A model generated the notes under the pieces. It ran no database searches. It saw only the letters and a list, made by a program, of their open reading frames with translations, and was not told where the DNA came from. The position numbers and the translations under genes are program-made. From Sulfurisoma sp. (lineage in GTDB: Bacteria; Pseudomonadota; Gammaproteobacteria; Burkholderiales; Rhodocyclaceae), in the NCBI GenBank assembly GCA_030691075.1, contig JAUYFI010000022.1, forward strand, positions 1-64,000: a DNA stretch of 64,000 bases, written 5' to 3'. This document shows positions 18,618 through 31,120 of this stretch, piece by piece (the stretch's first letter is position 1; each line of letters opens with the position of its first letter).

Positions 18618-20026
18618 GTCGCCGTCCCGCCATCCGCTACGGCGAGGAGAGCGTCTTTTGCTCGACCGCCTTGTAGCGCAGGGGCTTCACCAGCGCCGAC
18701 TTCTCCGCGCAGGCTGTGCGGCAGCGCGGCGGTGATGCGGACATCGGCGTAGCGGCCAACGAGTCCCGCGCCGCCGGCGAAGTTGACCACGCGATTGTTG
18801 GCGGTGCGACCGGCCAGCTCCGTCGTGTCCTTGCGCGCATGGCCCTCGACCAGCACGCGCTGGACGGTGCCGACCATGGCCCGCGACACGGCGTAGGCCA
18901 GTTCCTCGATGCGCGCCTGCAAGCGCATCAGCCGCCGCAGCTTCAGCTCCTGCGGCGTGTCGTCGACCATTTCCGCTGCCGGAGTGCCGGGCCGCGGACT
19001 GTAGATGAAGGAAAAACTCGCATCGAAACCGACTTCGTCGATCAGCTTCATGGTCTTCTCGAAATCCTCCTCGGTCTCGCCGGGGAAGCCGACGATGAAG
19101 TCCGACGAAAGCGACAGATCGGGCCGCGCCGCGCGGAGCTTCCTCACCAGCGACTTGTACTCGAGCGCCGTGTAGCCACGCTTCATCGCCGCCAGGATAC
19201 GATCGGAACCCGACTGAACCGGCAGGTGGAGGTGAGGGACCAGCTTGGGCACCGTGGCATGGACGTCGATCAGCCGCTGCGACAGTTCGCGCGGGTGCGA
19301 GGTAGTGTAGCGGATGCGCTCAATCTCGGGCATCCCGGCGAGGGTCTCGATCAGCAGCGCGAGGTCGGCCGTGTCGCCAAACCGAGCGCCATCCGCCATC
19401 GCACCGCGATAGGCATTGACGTTCTGACCGAGCAGGGTGATCTCCTTCACGCCCTGCCGGACGAGGCCGGCGACCTCGGTCAGCACGTCCTCGAACGGCC
19501 GCGACACCTCGTCGCCGCGCGTGTAGGGCACGACGCAGAAGGTGCAGTACTTCGAGCAGCCTTCCATGATCGAGACGAAGGCGGCCGCGCCGGAGACGGC
19601 GGCCGGCGGCAGGGCGTCGAACTTTTCGATCTCGGGGAAGGAGACGTCTACCTGCGAGCGCCCGCTGGCACGCCGCGCGGCGATCAGCTGCGGCAGGCGA
19701 TGCAGCGTCTGCGGCCCGAAGACGATATCGACATAGGGTGCGCGCGCGATGATGGCCGCGCCCTCCTGGCTCGCCACGCAGCCGCCGACGCCGATCACCA
19801 GGTCCGGTTTGAGCTGCTTGAGGTGGCGCACGCGGCCGAGGTCGTGGAACACCTTCTCCTGCGCCTTCTCGCGCACCGAGCAAGTGTTGAACAGGATGAT
19901 GTCGGCCTCTTCCGGGTTGTCGGTCTTGACCGCGCCGAAGGCCGCGCCGAGCACGTCCACCATCTTGTCGGAATCGTATTCGTTCATCTGGCACCCGAAG
20001 GTGCGAATGAACACTTTTTTGCCCAT
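18614..20026 (-). CDS. miaB: tRNA-2-methylthio-N6-dimethylallyladenosine synthase
   Basis: A 470-residue radical-SAM methylthiotransferase that adds the ms2 group to i6A37 of tRNA. The start at the ATG at 20026 gives the usual [20 protein letters not shown] opening. Three N-terminal cysteines ligate one cluster (FGCQMN, NTCSVR, GGCVAS). The radical-SAM triad is [14 protein letters not shown] with its preceding Cys. A TRAM domain is at the C-terminus, followed by a ~25-residue extension. It is first gene of the operon running to lnt. Confidence 0.96.
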
Positions 20027-20230
20027 GATTTCTTGTGACGAATCGGGTGGCCGAGGGTCGCCGGACGGCGACGCGAGCGGATTATGAACCGTCGTGCCTG
20101 ACGCCACAACCGCTGCCCGCCTACCCGGCCGCCGTGGCCACTAACTATCGGCATATGACCATCGCTCAATTTACAGAACGCGGCCGTTACTTTACAGTCG
20201 TCTTACTCAAGCCGGGAGGAACTCCACACC

Positions 20231-20536
20231 ATGCCGACACGCCAGATCAGTGAAATTTCCGCCGCCGCCAAGGCCGCGGCCGACTGCATGAAACTACCGG
20301 AACACGTACGCTCCCTGGCCGCCACGATCGAGCGAATGGCCCGCGTGCTCGTGGCCGAGACAAACCCCGATCCCGCGGCCATCTACACCCTGGAGCAGGC
20401 CATCGACATTCTCGATCGCTGGGTCGACGGTAGCGATTGCGGCGCCGATGGCCTGGAACCGCCGGCCAGCCGCGCCGCGCGGCAACGGTCGGGCGCGGCC
20501 ACCAACGCCTTCCCGTCACGGATTTCCGCGCTGTAA
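20231..20536 (+). CDS. Small hypothetical protein upstream of a TusA-like gene
   Basis: A 101-residue protein of no recognised family. Start support comes from GGGAGGA 9-14 bases upstream of the ATG. The sequence is largely helical (AAAKAAADCMKLPEHVRSLA; ATIERMARVLVAE; YTLEQAIDILDRW), with a polar, Cys-containing tail. It is 15 bases from the TusA-like gene in the same direction, suggesting a two-gene transcript divergent from miaB. Confidence 0.5.
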   Translation: MPTRQISEISAAAKAAADCMKLPEHVRSLAATIERMARVLVAETNPDPAAIYTLEQAIDILDRWVDGSDCGADGLEPPASRAARQRSGAATNAFPSRISAL

Positions 20537-20551
20537 CGCCAGGAGAACGGA

Positions 20552-20788
20552 ATGCATTACCACTGCGAGATCGACACCCGTCGCGACAACTGCCCGGTTC
20601 CCGTCGTCAGGGCGCACTTGGCCCTCAAGGCAATGGCGCCGAGCGAGGTGGTCAGAATTCTGGCTGCCGGCGATTCGGCCCGCAATTTCGAGGCCTTCGC
20701 CAAGTCCGCGCGCTACCACGTCGTGCACAAGGAAGCGCGAGAGTGCAATGAGATCGAAATCCTGATCGAGAAGACGCCGCACGCCTGA
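20552..20788 (+). CDS. TusA/SirA-like sulfur-carrier family protein
   Basis: A 78-residue protein with the family motif NCPVPVVRAHLALKAM, where Cys14 would carry the persulfide. It continues SEVVRILAAGD and FEAFAKSARYHVV as in TusA. CAGGAG lies before the ATG. TusA relays sulfur for tRNA thiolation; relatives of this size also serve sulfur oxidation or molybdenum-enzyme maturation. The partner pathway cannot be told from the neighbours. Confidence 0.8.
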   Translation: MHYHCEIDTRRDNCPVPVVRAHLALKAMAPSEVVRILAAGDSARNFEAFAKSARYHVVHKEARECNEIEILIEKTPHA

Positions 20789-20953
20789 CCGAGGCGACGG
20801 CCGGATCGGGATTTCCCTCCCCCCCCACCCGGGTGGGTACCGTCCATTGATCGCTAAAACATACACGGTGCCCATACGGAGCCACAAAGCAAAATCCTGG
20901 CAGTCAATTATGCCGCCGTTGATGGATAGAGCCGATGAAGCTTGCTGGGGGCA

Positions 20954-21706
20954 TCACGGATATTGAATGCCAATTGACGATTGTTTGCTTTGCTGGACGC
21001 GGGAGTAGCAGTCGAGTTTTTCGAACTGCGCCAGCGACAACATCTGGGCGACGGCGAGCTTGAGGCCGCTGTTGCGGATCAGGCGCAGGCTGTCCTTGTC
21101 CTTGAGGGCATTGAACTTCGCCTCCGAGACCCGCATCAGGCCGCCCAGCACCTGCTGGTGCTGCTCGTGGCGCGCCATGACCCGGAAGGGTTCGAGCAGA
21201 CCGAGCGCGTCGAGTGCCTTGGTCAGCGCCAGGGTGCGCTCCCACGCCGACTGGAACTCGGCCATGAAGCGCAGGACGTTCTGGGTGAAGGCGGTGGGCT
21301 GGCCGCTTTCGAACAGGCGCTCGCCGGTTTCGGTGGACAGGCCGGCGTAGCCGCGGTCGATGCCCAGCGCGAGCTTGTCGCCGTTCATGATCGGGACAAA
21401 GGGATAGCGGCGGATGAAGGCGGGGATATATTCGCCGTCCCGCCAGCGCCGACTTTTGTCGACGAAGACATTGGCGCTGTCAGGCAGCGCCAGCACGGTG
21501 GCGGCGAAAAGCCGGCCGTCGGTTCCGCGCGCGAACACAATGGGCTGCGAGTGGCAGGCGGCGGCGAACTCGTCGGCGGTGATGACGCAGTCCCTGAGCT
21601 CGCGGGCGAAGGCGAAGTCCTGCACCGGCTGCAGGCGCAGGTCGGCATCGCGCACGCTGTCTAGCGGCGCGACGTCGCGGTAGAGACCGAGTCCACCCAA
21701 TGTCAT
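20954..21706 (-). CDS. SapC-family protein
   Basis: A 250-residue protein matching the SapC family (named after a Campylobacter S-layer locus; function unclear). Typical blocks are YRDVAPLDSVRDADLRL near the start, FAFARELRDCVITADEFAAA, NVFVDKSRRWRDGEYIPAF, IRRYPFVPI, and a C-terminal region ending with AQFEKLDCYSRVQ. There is no signal peptide. Its ATG overlaps the stop of the 108-residue gene upstream (ATGA). It contains a copy of repeat A in-frame around RRWRDG. Confidence 0.85.
   Translation of the reverse strand: MTLGGLGLYRDVAPLDSVRDADLRLQPVQDFAFARELRDCVITADEFAAACHSQPIVFARGTDGRLFAATVLALPDSANVFVDKSRRWRDGEYIPAFIRRYPFVPIMNGDKLALGIDRGYAGLSTETGERLFESGQPTAFTQNVLRFMAEFQSAWERTLALTKALDALGLLEPFRVMARHEQHQQVLGGLMRVSEAKFNALKDKDSLRLIRNSGLKLAVAQMLSLAQFEKLDCYSRVQQSKQSSIGIQYP
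21433..21456 (+). repeat. Dispersed 24-base repeat A (copy in the SapC-family gene)
   Basis: CGCCGTCCCGCCAGC followed by GCCGACTTT. It is in-frame and length-neutral compared with the expected SapC alignment. Confidence 0.7.
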
Positions 21707-22025
21707 TTCCGATCCCCCAGGTTGCTTGCTTCGAACAGTGCGCGACCCAGCGCCTTCCACGCCGGTCCGCCATGGGTGTGGATGCCCTCGCCGGCGCTTT
21801 CGGCCGTGACGGTCAGCATCAGTTGAGCCAGGCCGAACAACTCGACGCGGGCGCGCTCTCGCGGGTCGGCGGGCAGACCATGCATCGTAGCCTGGATGGC
21901 GACGGCCTCGCGCGCCAGGGCAGCGACTTGTGCGTCGTCGTTCCAGTCGATGCCGAGCACCAGACCCCAGCGGACGATCTCGCGCTCGAGCTGCGCTGCC
22001 TGCCGGCCGAAGTCTTCGAATCCGC

Positions 22026-22029
<4 letters not shown>
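21703..22029 (-). CDS. Hypothetical protein between uvrA and the SapC-family gene
   Basis: A 108-residue, mostly helical protein ([47 protein letters not shown]) with no signal peptide and no motif I recognise. ATGA overlaps on both sides tie it to uvrA upstream and the SapC-family gene downstream, so it is expressed as part of that transcript. Confidence 0.7.
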
Positions 22030-24950
<2,921 letters not shown>

Positions 24951-24956
24951 GGGGGA

Positions 24957-26024
24957 TTATGCCTTGACCGGAAATTGCTTCTGGCATTCCATGCAATAGG
25001 GTTTGCCGCCGAATTGCGATTCCCGGTCGAAGCAGTACTTCGCGACATTTCGAGAGATGGGGGCCTTGCACGCGTTGCAGTAAAGCGACTTATTAGCCGT
25101 CTTGATTTTTGGTGGTGGCAGAGATGGCTGTGGTGGAGTAGTGGTGCTAATTGGATTTGGTCTGATTATCACCGGAGCTTCAAGGCGGATATGCCATAAG
25201 CAAGACTTGTCTTTGTTGCGTTCGCAAGCCAGGTAGGCGGCCTTGCTACCGTCCGGCTGCTTGGCTGTAGCGTGTACAAGCTTGCCAACTTGGCAGGAGG
25301 GGCAGCTCGCCCCCGCTTGTAAAGGCTGGATAACTGGGTCGGTAAGTTTATTTGCGCGTAGGGGAGTGTGAGACTGAGCCAGAAACTCCGCGGTCCGTTT
25401 CGCTTCTTCCTGCGACATGGACCAACCGGATTCGAGGGAGAGATTCAGCAGGCTGGCCTTTTTGGCCAGAGACTTGAGCTCGTCATCGATGGTCGGAGCG
25501 ATTTCGTCGGCTTTGAATACATTTTTCGGAGGCGCGTAACCCGCAGGTACCATGTCGATGATTCCGGTGCTCGAGATGGCCACATAGGGGATGAATGGGC
25601 ATAGCCCGAAGCCTTTTTGTATTCCGATGAGCTTGCCCAAAAGACGCTCTGTGTTTTTCAGGATGAACAGCCTGAGGAGTCGCGCTTGTTCGGCAGCCTG
25701 GAGTACTGGCGAGTCCATGCCTTGCTCGTTGCCTCGATAGGATCGCTTCCAATGTTCCCTCTGGTCATCCCATCTCGTGATGGTGACGGTTGCGTGAATG
25801 CTCTTGGATTCGACGACAAACAAGCCGTAGCAACTAACGACAAGATGATCGATCTGGAACGGTGGTAGATGCTGAACAGCGATTCGAAGGTCGTTGATGA
25901 TGAAGACCTCTTCTCGAGTACCGAAGCGTCGCTCAAGTAGATGAGCCATCTGACGCTCGGCGTCTTCCCCAGCTTTAAGTTGGGCATCATCCGGGTTGGT
26001 GAAGTGCTTTGCCTTAACAAGCAT
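24957..26024 (-). CDS. NERD-domain (nuclease-related) protein with zinc-ribbon C-terminus
   Basis: A 355-residue protein starting at the ATG at 26024. The NERD domain spans about residues 20-130 with the PD-(D/E)xK-like core [20 protein letters not shown]. Then comes a middle region of unknown fold, a topoisomerase-type zinc finger ([12 protein letters not shown], then [10 protein letters not shown]) and a final zinc ribbon ([11 protein letters not shown], then YCMECQKQF). It is AT-richer than its neighbours and wedged between uvrA and the MFS gene. NERD proteins with topoisomerase-like zinc fingers are candidate DNA-acting or defence proteins; the function is not established. Confidence 0.8.
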   Translation of the reverse strand: MLVKAKHFTNPDDAQLKAGEDAERQMAHLLERRFGTREEVFIINDLRIAVQHLPPFQIDHLVVSCYGLFVVESKSIHATVTITRWDDQREHWKRSYRGNEQGMDSPVLQAAEQARLLRLFILKNTERLLGKLIGIQKGFGLCPFIPYVAISSTGIIDMVPAGYAPPKNVFKADEIAPTIDDELKSLAKKASLLNLSLESGWSMSQEEAKRTAEFLAQSHTPLRANKLTDPVIQPLQAGASCPSCQVGKLVHATAKQPDGSKAAYLACERNKDKSCLWHIRLEAPVIIRPNPISTTTPPQPSLPPPKIKTANKSLYCNACKAPISRNVAKYCFDRESQFGGKPYCMECQKQFPVKA

Positions 26025-26134
26025 GATGCGACCTGCGCTCGATTCAGTGGATGGTGGGCGACCAGCGAATATACCCGCCCTCAACAGGCTGCGCCAAGGT
26101 GGGCGCCATTTTTGCGATGCCATCTCGGCTCCCG

Positions 26135-26158
26135 CGCCGTCCCGCCAGCGCCGATTTT
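26135..26158 (+). repeat. Dispersed 24-base repeat A (intergenic copy)
   Basis: CGCCGTCCCGCCAGC followed by GCCGATTTT, between the NERD gene and the second VapBC module. This is the only plain copy outside a coding sequence. Confidence 0.7.
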
Positions 26159-26207
26159 CTCGCGCAACATCTTCCGCGATTCCGTGCGTTTATGCTTTAA
26201 TGCATTC

Positions 26208-26465
26208 ATGCGCACCACCGTCGACCTTTCCGATGAGCTTTTCCGCCGTGCCAAGGCGGAAGCGGCCTTGCGCGGGCGCAAGTTCAAGGACCTGGTCGAG
26301 GAGGGCTTGCGCCGGGTGCTGGAGCAGCCCGAGGCGTCGGTCCTTCCGGCTCGACCGCCGGTGACATCCCTCCACGACTTGATGCAGGATTGCTGCGGCG
26401 TGGCGGAGCCGACCCCGCCGGATTACGCCTCCAATCCCGCCCATCTTGACGGCTTCGGTCGCTAA
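26208..26465 (+). CDS. VapB-type antitoxin
   Basis: An 85-residue protein. MRTTVDLSDELFRRAKAEAA followed by LRGRKFKDLVEEGLRRVL is a ribbon-helix-helix domain of the DUF2191/VapB kind, with a flexible Pro-rich tail for toxin binding. No ribosome binding site is visible. A -10-like TTTAAT ends 6 bases before the ATG, so the message could be leaderless. The toxin gene follows after 8 bases. Confidence 0.85.
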   Translation: MRTTVDLSDELFRRAKAEAALRGRKFKDLVEEGLRRVLEQPEASVLPARPPVTSLHDLMQDCCGVAEPTPPDYASNPAHLDGFGR

Positions 26466-26473
26466 CTTCTCCG

Positions 26474-26893
26474 ATGCAACGCGGCGTTCTGCTCGATACC
26501 GGCCCCTTGGTGGCCTACTTTTGTCCCACTGACCGCTTCCATGAATGGGCGGTGAGCCAGTTCGCCACTTTCACGGCGCCCGTGACGACCTGCGAGCCTG
26601 TGCTGGCGGAAGCCTGTTTTCTGCTGGCGCGCGCCGGCGTGTCGCCGACGCGGATTCTCGCCAAGCTGGCGCAGGGAGTGTTTCGCATCGGCCTGAACGT
26701 CGAGAAGGAAGCCGCCGACATCGCCGCGTTGATGCAGCGGTATGCCGACTTGCCAATGTCGCTGGCCGATGCCTGCATGGTAAGGCTGGCGGAGAAACAT
26801 CCCGGCCCGCTATGCACTCTGGATGGCGATTTTCGCGTCTATCGGCGCCACGGCCGCGAAGCGCTGAACCTGATCGTCCCCGACGAACGTTGA
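26474..26893 (+). CDS. PIN-domain ribonuclease toxin (VapC type)
   Basis: A 139-residue PIN domain with the acidic residues in place: Asp in VLLDTGPLVAY, Glu in CEPVLAEACFLL, Asp in PMSLADACMVRLAE and Asp in TLDGDFRVYRRHG. It is expected to be an RNase neutralised by the preceding protein. It is the second such pair in the window and of a different subtype from the one at 7381. Confidence 0.9.
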   Translation: MQRGVLLDTGPLVAYFCPTDRFHEWAVSQFATFTAPVTTCEPVLAEACFLLARAGVSPTRILAKLAQGVFRIGLNVEKEAADIAALMQRYADLPMSLADACMVRLAEKHPGPLCTLDGDFRVYRRHGREALNLIVPDER

Positions 26894-26935
26894 GACGGCC
26901 CCGCTTGCCGTTATTTCGATAACCTTCCTCCTGCC

Positions 26936-28120
26936 ATGCGCTCCCCTATTTCCGATCCGATGACCCGCGACGAGCGGCGTGCCGGCGCGTCGCTGGCCGC
27001 GATCTTCGGCCTGCGCATGCTCGGCCTGTTCCTGATCCTGCCGGTATTCGTGGCCGGCGCCGGCCAGCTCGACGGCGGCGCCGACCTGACGCTGGTCGGC
27101 ATCGCGCTCGGTGCCTACGGCCTGACCCAGGCGCTGTTCCAGATTCCCTTCGGTGCCGCTTCCGACCGCTGGGGCAGGAAGCCCATCATCGTCGCCGGCC
27201 TGCTGCTGTTCGCGCTGGGCAGCGTCGTCGCCGCGCTGGCGCAGGACATGACCACGGTGATCCTCGGTCGCGTGCTGCAGGGCGCCGGCGCCATTTCGGC
27301 GGCGGTGACCGCGCTGGCGGCCGACCTCACCCGCGAGCAGCATCGCACCAAGGTGATGGCGATGATCGGATCGAGCATCGGTCTGGTCTTCGCCGGCTCG
27401 CTGGTGGCCGCGCCGCTGCTCTACGCCGCCGTCGGGCTGGCCGGTATCTTCTGGCTCACCGGCCTCTTGGCGCTGGCTGCCATCGGGCTGGTGCTGTTCG
27501 TGGTGCCGGCGGCGCCGCCCGTGCCGCGCGCCATCGGCGGCATGGGGCAGGTGCTGCGGGACGGCCAGCTGATGCGGCTCAACGTCGGCGTCTTCGCCCT
27601 GCATGTGATGCAGACGGCGATGTGGGTCACCGTGCCGGCGGCGCTGGCGGCCAGTGCGGACCTGCCGACGGCCGAGCACTGGAAGGTCTATCTGCCGGCG
27701 GTGCTGCTGTCCTTCGTCATCCTGGTGCCGGCGGTGATCGTGGCCGAAAAGCGCAATGCCATGAAGCCGATCTTCCTCGCCGCCATCGCCCTGCTGCTGC
27801 TGGTGCAGCTCGGGCTGCATTTTTTCGGTGCCGGGCTGTGGCCGCTGGCGCTGTGGCTGACGTTGTTCTTCGTCGCTTTCAACGTGCTCGAGGCGACGCA
27901 GCCGTCGTGGATTTCGCGCATCGCGCCGCCGCATGCCAAGGGAACGGCGCTGGGCATTTACAATACCCTGCAGTCGCTCGGGCTGTTTCTCGGCGGCGCG
28001 CTCGGCGGCTGGCTGGCGCAGCACCACGGCGCGGGCGCGGTCAGCCTGTTCTGCGCGGTCCTGGCGTTGGTGTGGCTGGTGGCATCGGCGGGGCTGGTCG
28101 CGCCGAAACGGCGAACTTGA
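26936..28120 (+). CDS. MFS transporter (YajR/multidrug-like)
   Basis: A 394-residue inner-membrane protein with about 12 hydrophobic segments. Motif A is present between helices 2 and 3 (GAASDRWGRKPIIVAG), and GRVLQGAGAISAA marks helix 4. There is no C-terminal soluble domain. Placement between uvrA and ssb is common in betaproteobacteria. The substrate is unknown. The repeat-bearing NERD/VapBC cassette separates it from uvrA here. Confidence 0.88.
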   Translation: MRSPISDPMTRDERRAGASLAAIFGLRMLGLFLILPVFVAGAGQLDGGADLTLVGIALGAYGLTQALFQIPFGAASDRWGRKPIIVAGLLLFALGSVVAALAQDMTTVILGRVLQGAGAISAAVTALAADLTREQHRTKVMAMIGSSIGLVFAGSLVAAPLLYAAVGLAGIFWLTGLLALAAIGLVLFVVPAAPPVPRAIGGMGQVLRDGQLMRLNVGVFALHVMQTAMWVTVPAALAASADLPTAEHWKVYLPAVLLSFVILVPAVIVAEKRNAMKPIFLAAIALLLLVQLGLHFFGAGLWPLALWLTLFFVAFNVLEATQPSWISRIAPPHAKGTALGIYNTLQSLGLFLGGALGGWLAQHHGAGAVSLFCAVLALVWLVASAGLVAPKRRT

Positions 28121-28144
28121 AAAATTCCTGGAGGAGGGACGGCA

Positions 28145-28612
28145 ATGGCATCGGTGAATAAAGTGATTCTGGTGGGCAATCTGGGCAAGGATCCGGAAGT
28201 CCGTTATGCGCCAAGCGGCGATGCCGTGACCAACATCACGGTGGCGACCACGGACACGTGGAAGGACAAGGCCAGCGGCGAGAAGAAGGAGGCGACCGAG
28301 TGGCACCGCGTCGTCTTTTTCGGCAAGCTGGCCGAGATCGCCGGCCAGTATCTGAAGAAGGGCCGGCAGGTCTATATCGAGGGGGCGCTCAAGACGCGCA
28401 AGTGGCAGGGCCAGGACGGCCAGGACCGCTACACCACCGAGATCGTTGCCAACGAAATGAAAATGCTCGGCCCGCGCGAAGGCATGGGCGGCGGCGACAT
28501 GCCCGCGCGCGAGAGCGGCGGCAGCCGCGGCGCGCCGGCGCAGGGCGACAAGCCGGCCGCGCAAGCCGCGGGCTCCAACTTTAACGACTTCGAGGACGAC
28601 ATTCCGTTCTGA
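28145..28612 (+). CDS. ssb: Single-stranded DNA-binding protein
   Basis: A 155-residue protein with an N-terminal OB fold ([39 protein letters not shown]), a Gly/Arg-rich linker and the acidic partner-binding tip DDIPF. GGAGG lies 8-9 bases before the ATG. It protects ssDNA in replication and repair and recruits partner proteins through its tip. Confidence 0.97.
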   Translation: MASVNKVILVGNLGKDPEVRYAPSGDAVTNITVATTDTWKDKASGEKKEATEWHRVVFFGKLAEIAGQYLKKGRQVYIEGALKTRKWQGQDGQDRYTTEIVANEMKMLGPREGMGGGDMPARESGGSRGAPAQGDKPAAQAAGSNFNDFEDDIPF

Positions 28613-28647
28613 CGCGAACCCCGGCGAGCCCGGATCGGGAAGTGTTC

Positions 28648-29997
28648 ATGGCCGCCTCGCGCAAGCTGCGCCGCCTCAGCGAGTATTCGACGCGCGACCT
28701 GCTGCTCGTCGGCCTCCCGCTGCTGCTGCTGGTGATCGCCGGCTTCTGGGCGGCCTCGCGCTTCATCCAGCCGGCGCCGCCCGCCACGCTGATTCTCGGC
28801 AGCGGTGGCGAGGCCGGCGCCTACCAGCGCTTCGCCGCCGCCTACACGGATGTGCTGGCGCGCTATGGCATCCGCCTGGTCGAGAAACCTTCCGCGGGCT
28901 CGACCGAAAACCTTGCCCGGCTGCGCGATCCCGCCTTCGCGGTGGATGCCGCCTTCGTCCAGGGCGGCACGGCGCGGGTGCAGGAGGACGACACCCTGCT
29001 GTCGCTGGGCGCGCTCTACTACGAGCCGCTGTGGATTTTCTACCGCGCCGGGCTGGCGCGCGGCAAGGCCGGCGCTCCGACCCGGCTGGCCGACCTCAAG
29101 GGCCGCCGCGTCGCCATCGGCGCTCAAGGCAGCGGCACCCGCTACCTCGCCAACGAGCTGCTCTATGCCAGCCAGCTCGACGACAAGAACACCCGGCTGC
29201 TCGATACCGACGGCCTGGCGCTGGTGCAGGCCTTTGCGCAGGGCGACATCGACGCCGCCTTCGTCGTCGGGCCGACGCAGTCGGCCACGGTGTGGACGCT
29301 GCTGGCCACGCCCGGCGTCAAGCTGATGAGCCTGGCGCACGCCGATGCCTACACGCGGCGCTTCCCCTATCTGTCCAAGGTGGTCCTGCCGCGCGGCGCC
29401 ATCGACCTGACGGCCGAAGTGCCGCCGGCCGATGTCACCCTGCTGGCCTCGACGGCGACGATAGTCGTCCGCGAAGACACCCACCCGGCATTGACCGACC
29501 TGCTGATGCAGGCGATGACCGAGGTGCACGGCGGGCCCGGCATTTTCCAGAAGCCAGGGGAGTTTCCCCGTGCCGCCAGCGCCGACTTTCCGCTGTCGAA
29601 GGAGGCCGAGCGCTACTACAAGTCGGGCAAGCCCTTCCTCCAGCGCTACCTGCCGTTCTGGGCGGCGACGCTGATCGACCGCATGGTGGTGATGCTGGTG
29701 CCGCTGTTCGCGGTGCTGATCCCGGTGTTCAAGATCGCTCCGGCGCTCTATGCCTGGCGGGTGCGCTCGCGCCTGTTCCGTCGCTACGGCGAACTCAAGT
29801 TCATCGAGGCCGAGGTCGAGGCGAACCCGGAGCGGCACAGTCGCGAGGAGTGGCTGAAGCGCGTCGATGACATCGAGCGCGACGTCAATCGGCTACCGAC
29901 GCCGCTCGGCTACTCCGACATGTTCTACACCCTGCGCAGCCACATCGATCTGGTGCGGCAGACGGTGCTGCGCTACACGGCGCCTCCTCAGCGCTGA
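28648..29997 (+). CDS. TAXI-family TRAP-type solute-binding protein, membrane anchored
   Basis: About 449 residues. An N-terminal membrane helix ([20 protein letters not shown]) is followed by a TAXI periplasmic binding domain ([39 protein letters not shown]) and a second membrane helix ([20 protein letters not shown]) with a cytoplasmic tail. No TRAP permease genes are nearby, so it may be a sensor or orphan binding protein. The ATG at 28648 has GGGA upstream; GTG at 28642 is an alternative start. It holds a copy of repeat A in-frame at the FPRAASADF segment. Confidence 0.85.
   Translation: MAASRKLRRLSEYSTRDLLLVGLPLLLLVIAGFWAASRFIQPAPPATLILGSGGEAGAYQRFAAAYTDVLARYGIRLVEKPSAGSTENLARLRDPAFAVDAAFVQGGTARVQEDDTLLSLGALYYEPLWIFYRAGLARGKAGAPTRLADLKGRRVAIGAQGSGTRYLANELLYASQLDDKNTRLLDTDGLALVQAFAQGDIDAAFVVGPTQSATVWTLLATPGVKLMSLAHADAYTRRFPYLSKVVLPRGAIDLTAEVPPADVTLLASTATIVVREDTHPALTDLLMQAMTEVHGGPGIFQKPGEFPRAASADFPLSKEAERYYKSGKPFLQRYLPFWAATLIDRMVVMLVPLFAVLIPVFKIAPALYAWRVRSRLFRRYGELKFIEAEVEANPERHSREEWLKRVDDIERDVNRLPTPLGYSDMFYTLRSHIDLVRQTVLRYTAPPQR
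29567..29589 (+). repeat. Dispersed repeat A (copy in the TAXI gene)
   Basis: CCCGTGCCGCCAGC followed by GCCGACTTT. It is in-frame; family members have a different but equally long stretch there. Confidence 0.65.
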
Positions 29998-30476
29998 CGG
30001 ATCTTTTCCAGCAGCGCGGTGGTCGAGCGGGAGTGAGCGAAGGGAATGGAGTGCACCTCGCCGCCCCAGCCGAGCACCTCGCTTGCGCCGACGATCTGGT
30101 CGAGCGGCCAGTCGCCGCCCTTCACCAGCACGTCGGGACGCGCGTCGAGGATGCGCGCCAGCGGTGTGTCCTCGTCGAACCAGGTCACCAGCGTCACGCA
30201 TTCCAGTGCCGCCATCACGGCCAGCCTATCCTTGAGCGGGTTCAGCGGCCGGTCGTCGCCCTTGCCCAACTGCCGCACCGAGGCGTCGCTGTTGAGCGCG
30301 ACCACCAGGCTGTTGCCCAGTGCGCGCGCCTGCGCCAGGTAAGTGACGTGGCCGCGGTGGAGAATGTCGAAGCAGCCGTTGGTGAACACCAGTGGCCGCG
30401 GCACGGCGGCCAGGCGCTCGGCCAGCGCGTCCGGCGGGCAGATTCTGGCTTCGAACGACGGTGGCGGATAAGGCAT
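29988..30476 (-). CDS. rfaE2: D-glycero-beta-D-manno-heptose 1-phosphate adenylyltransferase
   Basis: A 162-residue stand-alone nucleotidyltransferase, equivalent to the C-terminal domain of HldE. It has [19 protein letters not shown], with the HxGH site, and the late [11 protein letters not shown] segment. It makes ADP-heptose for lipopolysaccharide. Its ATG overlaps the BON gene stop by one base (TAATG), and its end overlaps the convergent TAXI gene by 10 bases. Confidence 0.93.
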   Translation of the reverse strand: MPYPPPSFEARICPPDALAERLAAVPRPLVFTNGCFDILHRGHVTYLAQARALGNSLVVALNSDASVRQLGKGDDRPLNPLKDRLAVMAALECVTLVTWFDEDTPLARILDARPDVLVKGGDWPLDQIVGASEVLGWGGEVHSIPFAHSRSTTALLEKIRQR

Positions 30477-31120
30477 TACTTCGCCGGCGTGGCGGGCTTC
30501 GCCGGGGCCGGCGGCTGGTTGTCGAGCCGCCGGATATCGGCCTCGGAGACGATCTCGAAGACGCGCACGACCTTGCGCACGCCGCCGGTGGTGCGGGCCA
30601 CCTCGACCGCCGCGTCGGCCTCGCGCTGGGCGACCATGCCGAGCAGATAAACGGCGCCGTTCTCGGTGACCACCTTGACGTGGTGGGCCGAGAACTTGTT
30701 GGCGTCGACGAATCGCGCCTTGACCTTGGAGGTGATGAAGCCGTCGTTGCTGCGCGCCGACAGCGAACTGACGCCGGCAATTTCCAGTTCGTTGCTGATG
30801 GCCCTGACGTTGGCCACGCCGGCGGCGATCTTCTCGACCTCGGCCTTGGCGGCGGCGTCGGGCACCTCGCCGGTGAGCAGCACGGCGCGGTTGTAGCTGG
30901 TGACGTTGACGTGCGCCTTGTCGCCAAAGCGATCGGCGATGCGGTTGGCGGCGCGGATCTCGATGCCCTCGTCGGCGATGTAGGTCTCGGTCGGGCGACG
31001 GTCGCCGATCAACAGCGCGCCGGCACTGACGCCAAGGATGACGGTTTCGGCGCAGCCGGCCAGCAGGAGGGCGGACAGGGCTGGCAGCAGCCAGCGCACG
31101 ATGGGACGAGCGATATTCAT
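30476..31120 (-). CDS. BON-domain outer-membrane lipoprotein (DolP/YraP-like)
   Basis: A 214-residue lipoprotein. The ATG at 31120 gives a signal peptide with the lipobox LLAGC. Two BON domains follow (about residues 45-115 and 125-195: [38 protein letters not shown]), then a Pro/Ala/Lys tail. E. coli DolP, encoded next to diaA as here, maintains outer-membrane integrity. Its start overlaps the stop of the isomerase gene (ATGA). Confidence 0.92.
   Translation of the reverse strand: MNIARPIVRWLLPALSALLLAGCAETVILGVSAGALLIGDRRPTETYIADEGIEIRAANRIADRFGDKAHVNVTSYNRAVLLTGEVPDAAAKAEVEKIAAGVANVRAISNELEIAGVSSLSARSNDGFITSKVKARFVDANKFSAHHVKVVTENGAVYLLGMVAQREADAAVEVARTTGGVRKVVRVFEIVSEADIRRLDNQPPAPAKPATPAK

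Noticed and set aside
20167..20180. TTTACAGAACG resembling the inner end of the IS256-family inverted repeat
   Set aside because: Only about 12 bases match and there is no partner repeat or transposase remnant nearby; treated as chance.
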